Shown here piece after piece: positions 1 through 8,964 of a stretch of DNA of 64,000 nt. How positions within the stretch are numbered: position 1 is the stretch's first letter; each line of letters starts with the position of its first letter. The translations under genes and the position numbers were made by a program. The notes below the pieces were generated by a model. It was not told the DNA's origin, made no database searches, and saw nothing but the letters and a program-made list of their open reading frames with translations. The DNA is from Solirubrobacteraceae bacterium (lineage in GTDB: Bacteria > Actinomycetota > Thermoleophilia > Solirubrobacterales > Solirubrobacteraceae). The stretch spans positions 62,001 to 126,000 of the forward strand of contig JAJCYD010000035.1 of the NCBI GenBank assembly GCA_029263125.1, given 5' to 3'.

Positions 1-970
1 GCACCTCGGTCTGCGGGCTGCCGGCGACCGTCAGCGCGGCGAAGACGCCCAACAGCGTCGGCCCGCTCATGTCCGAGCGCAGCGACTTCGGCGCCGCCCA
101 GCCGATCAGCGGCAGGCGCACGAACGCGAACGGCGACAGCAGCCGGCGCTTCATCGAGCTGATGACCTTCTGCTGGCGCCGAGCGCGCGTCAGGTCGTTC
201 TCGTTCTTGGCGCACTCGTTCTTGCGCGTGCGAGCCAGGGCCAGGGCCTGCTTGCCGTCGATGTGGCTCTTGCCGGCCGGCAGGCGCAGGGTGTAGCCGC
301 CGTTGCGAAAGCCGCCGTTGATGCGCGAGACGACGCAGCTGCCGCGGTAGGTCACGCCGCCCATCGCGTCGATGAGGTCGGGGAAGTTCTCGAAGTTCAC
401 GACGACGACGTGGTTGACGTCGACGCCGGTGTAGTTCTCGACGGTCTGCGTCGCCAGCGCCGTGCCGCCGAAGGCGAACGCCGCGTTGATCTTGTCGCGC
501 CCGCGGCCGGGGATGTCGACGATCGTGTCGCGCGCGATCGACAGCCGGCTGTTCGCGCCCCCACCCACGCGCATAAGCATGATCGAGTCCGAACGGCCGG
601 TCGTCGTCTGCGCTCCCGGCTCCTTGGTGCCCTCGCGGCGCTGGTCGGAGCCGAGGACGAGGATGTTGCTGGCCGAGAAGGGCGGAAGGCCAGAGCCGCC
701 GAGCAGCTGGTTGGCATCGTCGCCGATGCTGCCCTGCTGGATCTGGGCGCTGATCAGGAAGGCAAGCAGGCCGACGAGAATCCACAGGCCGGCGAGGCCG
801 AGCACCCAGCGTGCGATGCGCCCGCCCGACCAGCCTCGACGCGGACGCCGCGGGCGTTTGTCCTCGCGCAGGGGCGTGAGGTCGCTGCCCTCGCCGCGCG
901 AGAACCACGACGTGCGGGAGCGGTAGACGCGGTACTCGGGGCCGTCCTCTGGTTGCGTGGGTGGCGGCAT
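1..970 (-). CDS. LytR-CpsA-Psr (LCP) family protein, C-terminus beyond the window
   Basis: Reading the reverse strand from an ATG at 970 gives an uninterrupted frame that runs off the window after about 323 residues. A basic cytoplasmic stretch is followed by one membrane segment near residues 52-75 (WVLGLAGLWILVGLLAFLIS). Then comes the LCP core: NILVLGSDQR, GRSDSIMLMRV, LSIARDTIVDIPG, and a later LALARTRKNE. LCP proteins transfer lipid-linked glycopolymers to peptidoglycan on the outer face of the membrane, and the SD/R and RD residues that bind pyrophosphate-lipid are present. It is divergent from the glucokinase gene with only 23 bp between starts, so the promoters must overlap coding sequence. 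Family is confident; the polymer is unknown. Confidence 0.88.
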   Translation of the reverse strand, partial: MPPPTQPEDGPEYRVYRSRTSWFSRGEGSDLTPLREDKRPRRPRRGWSGGRIARWVLGLAGLWILVGLLAFLISAQIQQGSIGDDANQLLGGSGLPPFSASNILVLGSDQRREGTKEPGAQTTTGRSDSIMLMRVGGGANSRLSIARDTIVDIPGRGRDKINAAFAFGGTALATQTVENYTGVDVNHVVVVNFENFPDLIDAMGGVTYRGSCVVSRINGGFRNGGYTLRLPAGKSHIDGKQALALARTRKNECAKNENDLTRARRQQKVISSMKRRLLSPFAFVRLPLIGWAAPKSLRSDMSGPTLLGVFAALTVAGSPQTEV

Positions 971-993
971 GCCGGGCTGTATGGTGGCCGATC

Positions 994-1968
994 GTGTCTT
1001 CGGGCTGCGTGATCGGGGTCGACCTTGGTGGCACGAAGCTCCTCGCCGGCGCGGTCGATCCCGCGTTGAACGTCCACCATCGTGCGACGCGTCCGGCCCG
1101 CGGGGACGACCAGGCGGAGGTGCTCGACACCGTCGTGGCGGCGGTCTGTGAGATCCGCGACGCGATCGAGGGCGCGTCGGGCACCGTCGAGGCGATCGGC
1201 ATCGGGATCCCCTGCCTGATCGACGCCGAGCGCGGGGTCGCGGTGATGGCCGTCAACCTCCCGATCGCCGACGTCCCGTTCGGTGACCTGCTGGCCGAGC
1301 GCATCGGTCTGCCGGTCTTCGTCGACAACGACGCCAACGCGGCGATGCTCGCCGAATGGCGCTTCGGCGCGGCCTTCGGCGTGCGCGACGCGGCCCTGCT
1401 GACGCTCGGCACGGGCATCGGCGGCGGCCTCGTAATCGGCGGAGCGCTGCAGCGCGGCAGCCAGGGCGCGGGAGCCGAGATCGGGCACATGGTCGTCCAG
1501 GCCGACGGGCCGCGCTGCCAGGGCAACTGCCCCAACCGCGGCTGCCTGGAGGCGATGTGCTCGGGGACGGCGCTCGTGCGCGAGGCGCGCCGTCTCGCCC
1601 AGGAGCGCCCGGACTCCGGGCTGGGGCGAGCGCTCGCCGATGGCCGCGAGATCAGCGGGCCGCTCGTCACCGAGCTCGCCCACTCGGGCGATGCCGCGGC
1701 GATCGAGGCGCTGGCGCACATCGGCGGCTGGCTCGGCGTCGGCATCGCGAACCTCGTGAACATTCTCAACCCCGACATCGTCGTGATCGGTGGCGGCGTG
1801 ATCGCCGCCGGCGAGCTGCTGCTGGAGCCCGCACGCGCCGTCGTCGCCGAGCGCGCGCTGTCGCCGTCCAAGGAGCACGTGCAGATCGTTCCGGCCCGCT
1901 TCGGGGCGGAGTCGGGCATGCTCGGCGCCGCGGCACTGGCGCTGGACGGCATCGGGACTCCGGCATGA
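994..1968 (+). CDS. ROK-family glucokinase
   Basis: Predicted ATP-dependent hexokinase of the ROK family, 324 residues from a GTG at 994. The N-terminal phosphate-binding motif IGVDLGGTKLLAG begins near residue 7. The sugar-binding/catalytic segment VFVDNDANAA follows, and the ROK zinc motif appears as CQGNCPNRGCLEA (three or four cysteines). A second nucleotide motif, IVVIGGGVIAAG, lies near the C-terminus. The length is typical of actinobacterial glucokinases. An upstream in-frame GTG (961) would add a tail lacking family similarity and overlap the divergent gene. The stop overlaps the rsmI start (ATGA), so the two are probably co-translated. Glucose as substrate is by family; other ROK kinases use mannose or N-acetyl sugars. 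Confidence 0.85.
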   Translation: MSSGCVIGVDLGGTKLLAGAVDPALNVHHRATRPARGDDQAEVLDTVVAAVCEIRDAIEGASGTVEAIGIGIPCLIDAERGVAVMAVNLPIADVPFGDLLAERIGLPVFVDNDANAAMLAEWRFGAAFGVRDAALLTLGTGIGGGLVIGGALQRGSQGAGAEIGHMVVQADGPRCQGNCPNRGCLEAMCSGTALVREARRLAQERPDSGLGRALADGREISGPLVTELAHSGDAAAIEALAHIGGWLGVGIANLVNILNPDIVVIGGGVIAAGELLLEPARAVVAERALSPSKEHVQIVPARFGAESGMLGAAALALDGIGTPA

Positions 1969-2801
1969 GGGGCCGCCTGGTCGTCTGCCCGACGCCGATC
2001 GGCAACCTCGAGGACATCACCCTGCGCGTCCTGAGCGCGCTGCGCGACGCGACCGTCATCGCGTGCGAGGACACGCGCCGCACCCGCGTGCTGCTCGAGC
2101 GCTATGGGGTGTCGGCGACGCTCGTCAGCTACCACGAGCACAACGAGAGCGCTCGCGCCGCGCAGCTCGTCGAGCGCATGCACGCGGGCGATGTCGTCGC
2201 GCTCGTCTCCGACGCGGGCACGCCGCTGGTGTCGGACCCGGGGTTCGTGCTCGTGCGGGCGTGCGTCGCCGCCGGCCTGGCGATCGAGGTCCTCCCGGGC
2301 CCCAGCGCCGCGATGTCCGCGCTCGTCGCGAGCGCGCTGCCAGCGGACACCTGGCGCTTCGTCGGCTACCTGCCGCGCAAGCGCGGCGACCTCACCGCAG
2401 TGGCATCCGCGGCCGAGACGATCGTCGCCTTCGAATCGCCCAATCGCGTGGCGGCATCGCTTGGCGCGCTGGCGGCGATCGACCCGCAGCGCCCGGTGGT
2501 CGTCTGCCGCGAACTGACCAAGCTGCACGAGGAGATCGTGCGCGGCTCGGCGTCCGAGTTGGCCGAGCGCTACGCGGACACCCCCCCGCGCGGAGAGGTC
2601 GTGCTCGTCATCGGGGGCGCCCCGGAGGCAGAGCCCGAGCTCGCGCCCGCGCTCGACGCACTGCGCCGCCTGGTGGACGCGGGCGCCAAGCCGCGCCCTG
2701 CGAGCTCAGTCGTCGCGTCGTTGACGGGCGTCAGGGCCAACGCCCTGTACCGCGCGCTCGTGGCCGATGAGGGCGATGACGCGCTAGCGTCGGGGCCCTG
2801 A
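1965..2801 (+). CDS. rsmI: 16S rRNA (cytidine1402-2'-O)-methyltransferase RsmI
   Basis: SAM-dependent tetrapyrrole-methylase-fold enzyme that 2'-O-methylates C1402 of 16S rRNA. Visible hallmarks are the N-terminal VVCPTPIGNLEDITLR, the ACEDTRRTRVLL segment, the glycine-rich VSDAGTPLVSDPG, the LPGPSAAMSAL loop and FVGYLPRK. The C-terminus carries the ELTKLHEE and GEVVLVIGG elements. Length 278 residues, normal for the family. It starts at an ATG overlapping the upstream glucokinase stop and its own TGA overlaps the next ATG, so it sits in the middle of a translationally coupled trio. Confidence 0.95.
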   Translation: MRGRLVVCPTPIGNLEDITLRVLSALRDATVIACEDTRRTRVLLERYGVSATLVSYHEHNESARAAQLVERMHAGDVVALVSDAGTPLVSDPGFVLVRACVAAGLAIEVLPGPSAAMSALVASALPADTWRFVGYLPRKRGDLTAVASAAETIVAFESPNRVAASLGALAAIDPQRPVVVCRELTKLHEEIVRGSASELAERYADTPPRGEVVLVIGGAPEAEPELAPALDALRRLVDAGAKPRPASSVVASLTGVRANALYRALVADEGDDALASGP

Positions 2802-3415
2802 TGCGCCTCTACCGTGCGAACTTCTCGACGAACGCCGAGCGCGTGGCGCTCGCGCTCGCTCACAAGGGCATCGAGGTCGATTCGACGTACATCGACTATG
2901 CGGACCGCAGCGAGGTGGAGCGCGTCAGCGGGCAGGGGCTCGTGCCGGTACTCGTCGACGGCGACACGGTCGTGACGGGATCGGTGCGCATCATGGCCTG
3001 GATCGACGATCTCGTCCCGGCGCCGCCGCTGTTTCCGCCCGACGACGCGCGCTATGCGGAGATGATGATCTTCATCGAGTGGTTTGACAGGGTGTGGAAG
3101 GTCGCACCGACGCGCATTGCCGCCGAGATCGAGGCCGAGCACCCCGACCACATGGTCGTCATCGCGCTGGGCAGGGAGATGCGGACGATGCTGGAGGGCT
3201 TCGAGTCGCTGCTCAGCGGGCGCAAGTTCCTGATGGGCTCCGAGCTGTCGGCAGCCGACTGCGCGGTGTTCCCGTTCGTCAAGTACGCGGCGGGCCGGGA
3301 GCCCGCGGACAACGAGCCCTTTCACCGCGTGCTCGACGAGTACCAGGAGCTCGACGACGACCTCATGCGCGTGCGCTCGTGGATCAAGCGGATCGACGCC
3401 CTGCCGAGGGCGTGA
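2801..3415 (+). CDS. Glutathione S-transferase-like protein
   Basis: A 204-residue protein with a thioredoxin-like N-terminal domain (MRLYRANFSTNAERVALAL, then GLVPVLVDGDTVVTGS where a cis-proline VPVL motif is expected). It is followed by an all-helical C-terminal domain containing LMGSELSAADCAVFPFVKY, matching the GST N-capping/hydrophobic staple region (SxAD). The usual catalytic Tyr/Ser is not obvious; Ser9 or Asn11 are candidates. Actinobacteria mostly use mycothiol rather than glutathione, so the thiol cofactor is uncertain. The ATG overlaps the rsmI stop by one base. Confidence 0.75.
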   Translation: MRLYRANFSTNAERVALALAHKGIEVDSTYIDYADRSEVERVSGQGLVPVLVDGDTVVTGSVRIMAWIDDLVPAPPLFPPDDARYAEMMIFIEWFDRVWKVAPTRIAAEIEAEHPDHMVVIALGREMRTMLEGFESLLSGRKFLMGSELSAADCAVFPFVKYAAGREPADNEPFHRVLDEYQELDDDLMRVRSWIKRIDALPRA

Positions 3416-3466
3416 GCTCACGGTGCTGACTGCGGTGAGCGCGGTCAGGGCGTAGTGTGCGGCGGC

Positions 3467-3979
3467 ATGGATGCCTACCTGGCCGTCGTCAGCAAGCGCG
3501 AGGTTCGCAAGTACGACGAGCGACCCATCGACGATGAGGTCAAGCGGCGGATCCTCCAAGCCGGGCGAGTCGCCGGCAACTCCAAGAACCGCCAGGCCCG
3601 GCGATTCGTCGTGCTGCGCGACCCCGAGCTCGTTCGCCGCACGGCCGACTGCGTGTACGAACCCGACAACGTGCTCGGCGCCGCGCTCGTCGTGGCGATC
3701 GCGGTCGGCAAGAAGGGCCCGACGGCGTTTGACGCCGGGCGCGCCGCGCAGAACATGATGCTCGCGGCCTCAAACGACGGGATCGGATCCTGCCCCAACG
3801 GCATCTCCGACCACGACGCCCTGCGCGAGATCGTCGGACACGGCGACGACGAGCAGGTCGCGACGGTGCTCACCTTCGGCCATCCGGCGACGCCGCGCGA
3901 TCCGCAGCGGCTCTCGGCGCAGGAGTGGATCGACCGCGCCGACCGCAAGCCCTACGAGGAGATCGTGCAGGAACGCTGA
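3467..3979 (+). CDS. Nitroreductase-family FMN oxidoreductase
   Basis: A 170-residue protein with the nitroreductase signature: REVRKYDERPIDDEVKRRIL at the N-terminus (FMN phosphate-binding arginines), AGRVAGNSKNRQARRFVVL, the central FDAGRAAQNMMLAASNDGIGS, and a C-terminal VLTFGHPATPRD glycine-hinge segment. Such enzymes are dimeric NAD(P)H-dependent flavoproteins; the substrate cannot be deduced. The ATG at 3467 is preferred to an upstream in-frame GTG at 3455 because the family homology starts immediately after it. A strong hairpin follows the stop. Confidence 0.82.
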   Translation: MDAYLAVVSKREVRKYDERPIDDEVKRRILQAGRVAGNSKNRQARRFVVLRDPELVRRTADCVYEPDNVLGAALVVAIAVGKKGPTAFDAGRAAQNMMLAASNDGIGSCPNGISDHDALREIVGHGDDEQVATVLTFGHPATPRDPQRLSAQEWIDRADRKPYEEIVQER

Positions 3980-3983
3980 GCGG

Positions 3984-4014
3984 GGCGCGCGCAATGCGCC
4001 GAGTGGCGCGCGCC
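3984..4014 (+). terminator. Hairpin after the nitroreductase gene
   Basis: Perfect 9-bp inverted repeat (GGCGCGCGC at 3984-3992 with GCGCGCGCC at 4006-4014) with a 13-nt loop, five bases after the nitroreductase stop. There is no U-tract (the sequence continues CATTGTGAAAAG), so this is a probable but not classical intrinsic terminator. Confidence 0.5.
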
Positions 4015-4074
4015 ATTGTGAAAAGAGACGCACGCGAGCCCTGATCGTCACGGCGGTGGTCGAGTATCGGACGC

Positions 4075-4905
4075 GTGGCCCGACTCGCGATCTCGCTGCT
4101 CGTGCTGCTGGGCGCGGCGCCGTCCATTGCGCAGGCCCGCTCCTGGCGAGCGCCGGTCGATGGTCCGCTGCTGCGGGCATTTCAGCTTGGAACCGATCCC
4201 TACGCGGCCGGCCAGCACCGCGGCGTGGACCTCGGTGCGCCGCCGGGGTCCACGGTGCGCAGCGCATGCGGCGGACGGACGACGTTCGCCGGTCGCGTCC
4301 CCCGCGGCGGGCTGACCGTCGCGGTGCGCTGCGGTTCGTTGATCGCCACCTACCAGCAGCTCGGCGCGAGCGCCCTGCGCGGCGGGCAGGCCGTGGTCGC
4401 GGGCGCGCGGGTCGGCGAGGTCGGGCATTCGCGCGATCCACGCACGCCGGCCGCGCACGTCCATCTCGGCGCACGGGAAGCGGCGACCGGTGACTACGTG
4501 GACCCGCTCACGCTCTTCGGCGCGGGCCGTCCGGTCCTCCCGCTCGCGCCGCCCGTCCGGCACGGGCCGCGGAGCCTGCCGGTGCGCCCGGCGCCGCCGC
4601 TGCCGCGATCGGTGCCGCGTGGCTCGCCCGTCGGCGTCGTTCCGGCGGCTCGGCGGGCGCCGGCCCGGACGCCTCGCACAGCCCCGCTGGGTCGCGCGCC
4701 GTCGCCGGCGCTGCCTCGCCGCGCTCCGCTCGAGCACCCGGCGACGCCGCTTCGAGCGCCTCGTGGGGCGGTCGAACCCGGCCGGGCGCCACTTGTGGTC
4801 TGGCTGGGTCTCGCAAGCGTCGGTATCGCGCTGCCGGTGGGCAGCGTGCTGACGCTCCGCAGCCGCCGGCGAGCGCGGCGCGACGCCGTCCTCGCGACCT
4901 CATGA
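4075..4905 (+). CDS. Secreted M23 (LytM-type) metallopeptidase with C-terminal membrane anchor
   Basis: A 276-residue protein starting at GTG with a signal peptide (residues 1-22, ending AQA). The M23 domain shows zinc ligands in HRGVDLGAP (HxxxD) and a downstream HVHLG. The expected family chain GVDL...G(x)V...TYQQL is also visible. Residues about 150-240 form a Pro/Arg/Ala-rich linker, followed by one membrane segment (LVVWLGLASVGIALPVGSVL) and a basic tail. The layout suggests a periplasmic/cell-wall domain tethered at its C-terminus. M23 enzymes cut peptidoglycan cross-links or act as amidase activators. The linker is low complexity and will be poorly conserved. Confidence 0.85.
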   Translation: MARLAISLLVLLGAAPSIAQARSWRAPVDGPLLRAFQLGTDPYAAGQHRGVDLGAPPGSTVRSACGGRTTFAGRVPRGGLTVAVRCGSLIATYQQLGASALRGGQAVVAGARVGEVGHSRDPRTPAAHVHLGAREAATGDYVDPLTLFGAGRPVLPLAPPVRHGPRSLPVRPAPPLPRSVPRGSPVGVVPAARRAPARTPRTAPLGRAPSPALPRRAPLEHPATPLRAPRGAVEPGRAPLVVWLGLASVGIALPVGSVLTLRSRRRARRDAVLATS

Positions 4906-4937
4906 GGGTGGGACCCACCGGTACCCTGATGCGTTCG

Positions 4938-6437
4938 ATGAGCTTCTACGTCACGACCCCGATCTACTACGTCAACGCGGCCCCGCACCTGGGCCACGCG
5001 TACTCCACGATCGCCGCCGACGTGCTCGCGCGCCACATGCGCCAGCGCGGCGAGGACGTCTTCTTTCTGACGGGCACCGACGAGCACGGCGAGCCCGTCG
5101 CGCTCGCCGCCGAGCGCGAGGGCGTCACGCCGCAGGAGCTCGTCGATCGCAACGCCCCGCACTTCATCGACCTCATGCCGCGGCTGAACGTCTCCAACGA
5201 CTTCTTCATTCGCACGAGCGACGCCGAGCACCAGGCGTGCGCGCAGGAGGTGCTCAGCCGCATCCGCGAGAACGGCCACGTCTACGAGGGCGTCTACGAG
5301 GGCTGGTACTGCCCGCGCTGCGCGGACTTCAAGACCGATGCCGAGGCCGGCGAGGACAACACCTGCCCGATCCACCGCACCGCGCTGGTCCGCGAGAAGG
5401 AGCCCAACTACTTCTTTCGCCTGTCGGCCTTCCAGGAGGATCTCGTCCGCCTGTTCGACGAGCAACCGGACTTCGTCATGCCCCGCCATCGCTACAACGA
5501 GGCGCGGTCCTTCATCGAGTCCGGCCTGCAGGACGTGTCGCTGAGCCGCTCGACGTTCACCTGGGGCGTGCCGGTGCCGTGGGATCCCGAGCACGTCTTC
5601 TACGTCTGGTTCGAGGCGCTGCTGAACTACTACACGGCGCTCTCCTACGCCACGCCCGGCGAGGATCTCACCGAGCGCTTCTGGCCGGCGCAGTTTCACA
5701 TCATCGGCAAGGACATCCTGAAGTTCCACACCGTCTTCTGGCCCGCGATGCTGCTGGCGGCGGGGCTGCCGCTGCCCAAGCACATCTTCGTCCACGGCTT
5801 CCTGCTGATCGGCAAGGACAAGATGGGCAAGTCGGCGGGCAACGCGATCGATCCGTTTCAGATCATGGACGAGTACGGCACCGACGCGCTGCGCTTCTAC
5901 CTCATGCGCGAGGTGTCCTTCGGCCACGACGGCGCCGTCTCCGAAGAGGGCTTCAAGGCGCGCTACGAGGCCGAGCTGGCCAACGGCCTGGGCAACCTCG
6001 CCAGCCGCACGATCGCGATGGTCCATCGCTACCGCGACGGCACGGTGCCCGGCTGCCCGCTGGACGAGGAGCTTGCCGCCGAGATCGACGGCGCGGCCGG
6101 CGAGGTCCGCGAGCTGCTCGACGTCGCCGATCTGACCGCCGCCGGCGATGCCATCTGGCTGCGCGTGCGCCGGCTGAACCGCTACGTCGAGGAGCAGGCT
6201 CCGTGGACGCTGGCCAAGGACTCCGACCGCGCGGAGGAGCTCGATCGAGTGCTCGCCTCGCTCGCCGAGGGGCTGCGCGTCGTGGCCGTCCTGTTGCACC
6301 CCTGGCTCCCCGAGAGCGCCGACACGCTGCTCGCCGCGCTCGGCGCACCGGACCTGGCGCTGGATGGCGCGCGCATGGTACCCGGGAACCTCGGCGCGAT
6401 CTCCACGCTGCAGCCGCTGTTTCCCAAGCAGCGGTGA
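4938..6437 (+). CDS. metG: Methionyl-tRNA synthetase
   Basis: Class I aminoacyl-tRNA synthetase charging tRNA-Met. The protein starts MSFYVTTPIYYVNAAPHLGH, with the HIGH motif as HLGH. The zinc-binding insertion is visible (WYCPRCADF ... NTCPIH), the KMSKS loop is KDKMGKSAGN, and the anticodon-binding helical domain ends near residue 500. This is the shorter form without a C-terminal EMAP/Trbp domain. The start at 4938 is preferred over in-frame ATGs at 4902 and 4929 because conserved sequence begins at residue 2. The stop overlaps the tatD GTG start, coupling the two. Confidence 0.96.
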   Translation: MSFYVTTPIYYVNAAPHLGHAYSTIAADVLARHMRQRGEDVFFLTGTDEHGEPVALAAEREGVTPQELVDRNAPHFIDLMPRLNVSNDFFIRTSDAEHQACAQEVLSRIRENGHVYEGVYEGWYCPRCADFKTDAEAGEDNTCPIHRTALVREKEPNYFFRLSAFQEDLVRLFDEQPDFVMPRHRYNEARSFIESGLQDVSLSRSTFTWGVPVPWDPEHVFYVWFEALLNYYTALSYATPGEDLTERFWPAQFHIIGKDILKFHTVFWPAMLLAAGLPLPKHIFVHGFLLIGKDKMGKSAGNAIDPFQIMDEYGTDALRFYLMREVSFGHDGAVSEEGFKARYEAELANGLGNLASRTIAMVHRYRDGTVPGCPLDEELAAEIDGAAGEVRELLDVADLTAAGDAIWLRVRRLNRYVEEQAPWTLAKDSDRAEELDRVLASLAEGLRVVAVLLHPWLPESADTLLAALGAPDLALDGARMVPGNLGAISTLQPLFPKQR

Positions 6438-7183
6438 TCGACAGCCACACGCACCTGCACGTCTGCAAGCCCGACGACGGCGCGCTCGTGGCAGCGGCAG
6501 TCGACGCCGGCGTGCGGCGCATGCTGACGGTCGGCACGACCGCCGCGAGCTGCCGCGAGGCACTCACGGCCGCCGAGCGCTTCGATGAGGTCTTCGCGGC
6601 GATCGGCCGCCATCCCAACGACGCGACGGGCTTCGACGACGCCGGCCTCGACGATCTGCGAGCGCTCGCCGAGCATCCGCGCTGCGTGGCGATCGGCGAG
6701 ACGGGCCTGGACTACTACCGCGACCATGCGCCGCGCGAGGACCAGCTGCGAGCCTTCCTCGGGCAGATCGAGCTGGCTCGCGAGACGGACAAGCCGCTCG
6801 TCATCCACACGCGCGCCGCCGAGGACGACACGATCGACACCCTGCTCGCGCACGCCGGCGGCGTCGACGTGATCCTGCACTGCTTCACGATGGCCGCTCG
6901 CCTGGACGAGTGCCTCGCACAGGGCTGGTGGATCTCCTTCGCGGGCAACGTCACCTACGGCTCCGCCGCCGACCTCGCCGACGCCGCGACGCGCGTTCCC
7001 GACGACCGGCTGCTCGTGGAGACCGACGCGCCCTACCTCACCCCCCAGCCCGTTCGCAAGCAGCGCAACGAGCCGGCGTTCGTCACCCACACCGCGCGCT
7101 TCATCGCCGAGCGCCGCGCCATCGCCTACGAGCAGCTCGAGGCGATCGTCGAACGCAACGCGGCGGCGCTGTTCGGATGGTGA
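6434..7183 (+). CDS. tatD: TatD-family metal-dependent hydrolase (DNase)
   Basis: A 249-residue amidohydrolase-fold protein with the TatD signature series: IDSHTHLHV (HxH metal site), AIGETGLDYYRD (Glu ligand), KPLVIHTRAAEDD (His ligand), LHCFTM (His ligand), and VETDAPYLTP (Asp ligand). TatD enzymes are exonucleases/3'-phosphodiesterases acting on DNA and in quality control. The GTG start overlaps the metG stop, an order (metG-tatD-rsmA-ispE) seen widely in Gram-positive bacteria. Confidence 0.93.
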   Translation: MIDSHTHLHVCKPDDGALVAAAVDAGVRRMLTVGTTAASCREALTAAERFDEVFAAIGRHPNDATGFDDAGLDDLRALAEHPRCVAIGETGLDYYRDHAPREDQLRAFLGQIELARETDKPLVIHTRAAEDDTIDTLLAHAGGVDVILHCFTMAARLDECLAQGWWISFAGNVTYGSAADLADAATRVPDDRLLVETDAPYLTPQPVRKQRNEPAFVTHTARFIAERRAIAYEQLEAIVERNAAALFGW

Positions 7184-8040
7184 GCCGCGACGCATCGCCA
7201 CCGCCGAACACGGCCGGCCAGCCCAGTCAGCCCAGCCTGCGCCGCATGCGCGAGTTCGGCGTGCGGCCAAAGCGCGAGCTCGGCCAGAACTTCCTCATCG
7301 ACTCCAACATGCTCGGCGTCATCGAACGCGCCGCCGAGCCGGCATCGACCGACACCGTGCTGGAGATCGGCGGCGGGCTCGGCGTGCTCAGCGAGCATCT
7401 CGCGCCGCTCGTGGCGCACCTGCACGTCGTCGAGCTGGACCGCGGGCTGCAACCCGCGCTGCGCGACGCGATCGATCCGTTTCATAACGTCACGCTGCAC
7501 ATCGCCGACGCGATGCGCCTGGACCTGCGGGCGCTTGACCCGGCACCGACGAAGGTCGTCGCGAACCTTCCCTACGGCATCGCCGCCGGGGCGATCCTGC
7601 GCACGATCGAGGAGCTGCCCGCCGTCGAGCTGTGGGTGGCGATGGTCCAGAGGGAGGTCGGTGAGCGCTTCGCCGCGCCGGCCGGCAGTGGGGCCTACGG
7701 CGTGCCGTCGGTGATCGCGCAGCTCGCCTGCGACGTGCGCGTGCTGCGCGGGGTGTCGCGCAACGTCTTCGCCCCGGTCCCCAACGTCGACTCGGTGCTC
7801 GTCGAGCTGCGACGCAGTGGCCCGGCCGCGCCGCAGGCGCTTCGCGATCTCGTCGGCGCGGCGTTCGCGCACCGGCGCAAGGCCCTCGCGCGCTCGCTGG
7901 CGCTGGCGCCCGACGCCGCGGTGGACGTGCGCCAGCGAGCGCGGGCGGCGCTCGAGGAGATCGGCCATCGGTCCGACGTGCGCGCCGAGCGTCTCTCTGC
8001 GCAGGACTTTCGCCTGCTGCATGAGAAGCTCAGCGCATGA
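7177..8040 (+). CDS. rsmA: 16S rRNA (adenine1518-N6/adenine1519-N6)-dimethyltransferase
   Basis: KsgA/RsmA dimethylates A1518 and A1519 in helix 45 of 16S rRNA late in 30S assembly. Motifs: PKRELGQNFLID, the SAM-binding VLEIGGGLGVLSEHL, VELD, and the catalytic NLPYG (motif IV). PNVDSVLVEL and FAHRRKALARSL follow in the C-terminal domain. 287 residues from the ATG that overlaps the tatD stop; an adjacent GTG (7180) is also possible. A short Pro/Gln/Ser-rich N-terminal extension precedes the conserved domain. The stop overlaps the ispE start. Confidence 0.95.
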   Translation: MVSRDASPPPNTAGQPSQPSLRRMREFGVRPKRELGQNFLIDSNMLGVIERAAEPASTDTVLEIGGGLGVLSEHLAPLVAHLHVVELDRGLQPALRDAIDPFHNVTLHIADAMRLDLRALDPAPTKVVANLPYGIAAGAILRTIEELPAVELWVAMVQREVGERFAAPAGSGAYGVPSVIAQLACDVRVLRGVSRNVFAPVPNVDSVLVELRRSGPAAPQALRDLVGAAFAHRRKALARSLALAPDAAVDVRQRARAALEEIGHRSDVRAERLSAQDFRLLHEKLSA

Positions 8041-8918
8041 ACGTCCTGACGAGCCGCGCTCGGGCGAAGATCAATCTCTGCCTTTTCATCGGACCGTCGC
8101 GTCCCGACGGCCGGCACGAGATCGTGACGCTGATGGACTCCCTGGAGTTCTGCGACGACGTCTCGATGACGGTCGGCCCCCCGGACCTGGCGGCCGACGA
8201 GGTCGTCTGTCCCGGCGTCGACGGACCGAATCTCGCGGCCGCTGCGCTGCAGACCTTTCGCGAGCAGACCTCGTGGGACGGCCCCCCCGTGCGCCTGGAG
8301 ATCATCAAGCGCATCCCGGTGGCGGCCGGCATGGCGGGGGGATCGGCCGATGCCGCTGCCGCGCTGCGCCTGGCGGCTGAGGCCGCGGGCCTGGATGATC
8401 GCCGCTGGCTGGAGGACATCGCCGCGGGTCTCGGCGCCGACGTGCCCAGCCAGGTGCGCGGCGGGCTCGTGCTCGCGACCGGCATCGGCGCGCGCCTGCG
8501 CCCGCTGGAGGACCACCTCGAGTACTCGGTCGTGGTCCTTCCGGTCGGTGCCGAGCTGCGCGCTGCAGCCGTCTACGCCGAGGCCGACCGCCTCGGCCTC
8601 GGACGCGACGCGCTGGGCCTGGCCCGTGCCCTGACGCGCGTGCAGGCGGCGCTGTCGGCGGAATCGGTGCTCGACCGCGTCCACAACGACCTGCAGGACG
8701 CCGCACGATCGCTGTGTCCCGCCATCGACGGAGCGCTCGAAGCGGCGCTGGGCAGCGGGGCCGACCACGCGGTCGTCTCGGGCTCGGGTCCCACGGTGCT
8801 GGGCCTCTTCATCGAGGACGGCCATCGCGAACGCGCCGGCGAAGCCCATGCCGCGCTGACCGCGTCGGGTCGCACTCCCGCGCCGATCCTCACGCGACCG
8901 GCGGGCGCCGTCGTCTGA
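8037..8918 (+). CDS. ispE: 4-diphosphocytidyl-2-C-methyl-D-erythritol kinase
   Basis: GHMP-superfamily kinase of the MEP isoprenoid pathway, phosphorylating the 2-OH of CDP-methylerythritol. The substrate loop ARAKINLCLFI is at the N-terminus. The GHMP ATP motif IPVAAGMAGGSADAAAAL is near residue 90-108, GLGADVPSQVRGG follows, and the C-terminal glycine motif is VVSGSGPTVLGLF. Length 293, normal. The ATG overlaps the rsmA stop and completes the coupled metG-tatD-rsmA-ispE operon. Confidence 0.94.
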   Translation: MNVLTSRARAKINLCLFIGPSRPDGRHEIVTLMDSLEFCDDVSMTVGPPDLAADEVVCPGVDGPNLAAAALQTFREQTSWDGPPVRLEIIKRIPVAAGMAGGSADAAAALRLAAEAAGLDDRRWLEDIAAGLGADVPSQVRGGLVLATGIGARLRPLEDHLEYSVVVLPVGAELRAAAVYAEADRLGLGRDALGLARALTRVQAALSAESVLDRVHNDLQDAARSLCPAIDGALEAALGSGADHAVVSGSGPTVLGLFIEDGHRERAGEAHAALTASGRTPAPILTRPAGAVV

Positions 8919-8964
8919 GCAGTCGGACCACCGATCGTCCTGGATCTACGGCACAATCCACGTC

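Noticed and set aside
4494-6563. Very long reverse-strand open frame opposite metG
   Set aside because: It mirrors metG, tatD and the M23 gene, has the Arg/Ala/Val-rich composition of an antisense frame in GC-rich DNA, and contains no family motif. The same holds for similar frames opposite mfd, glmU and the capsule genes.
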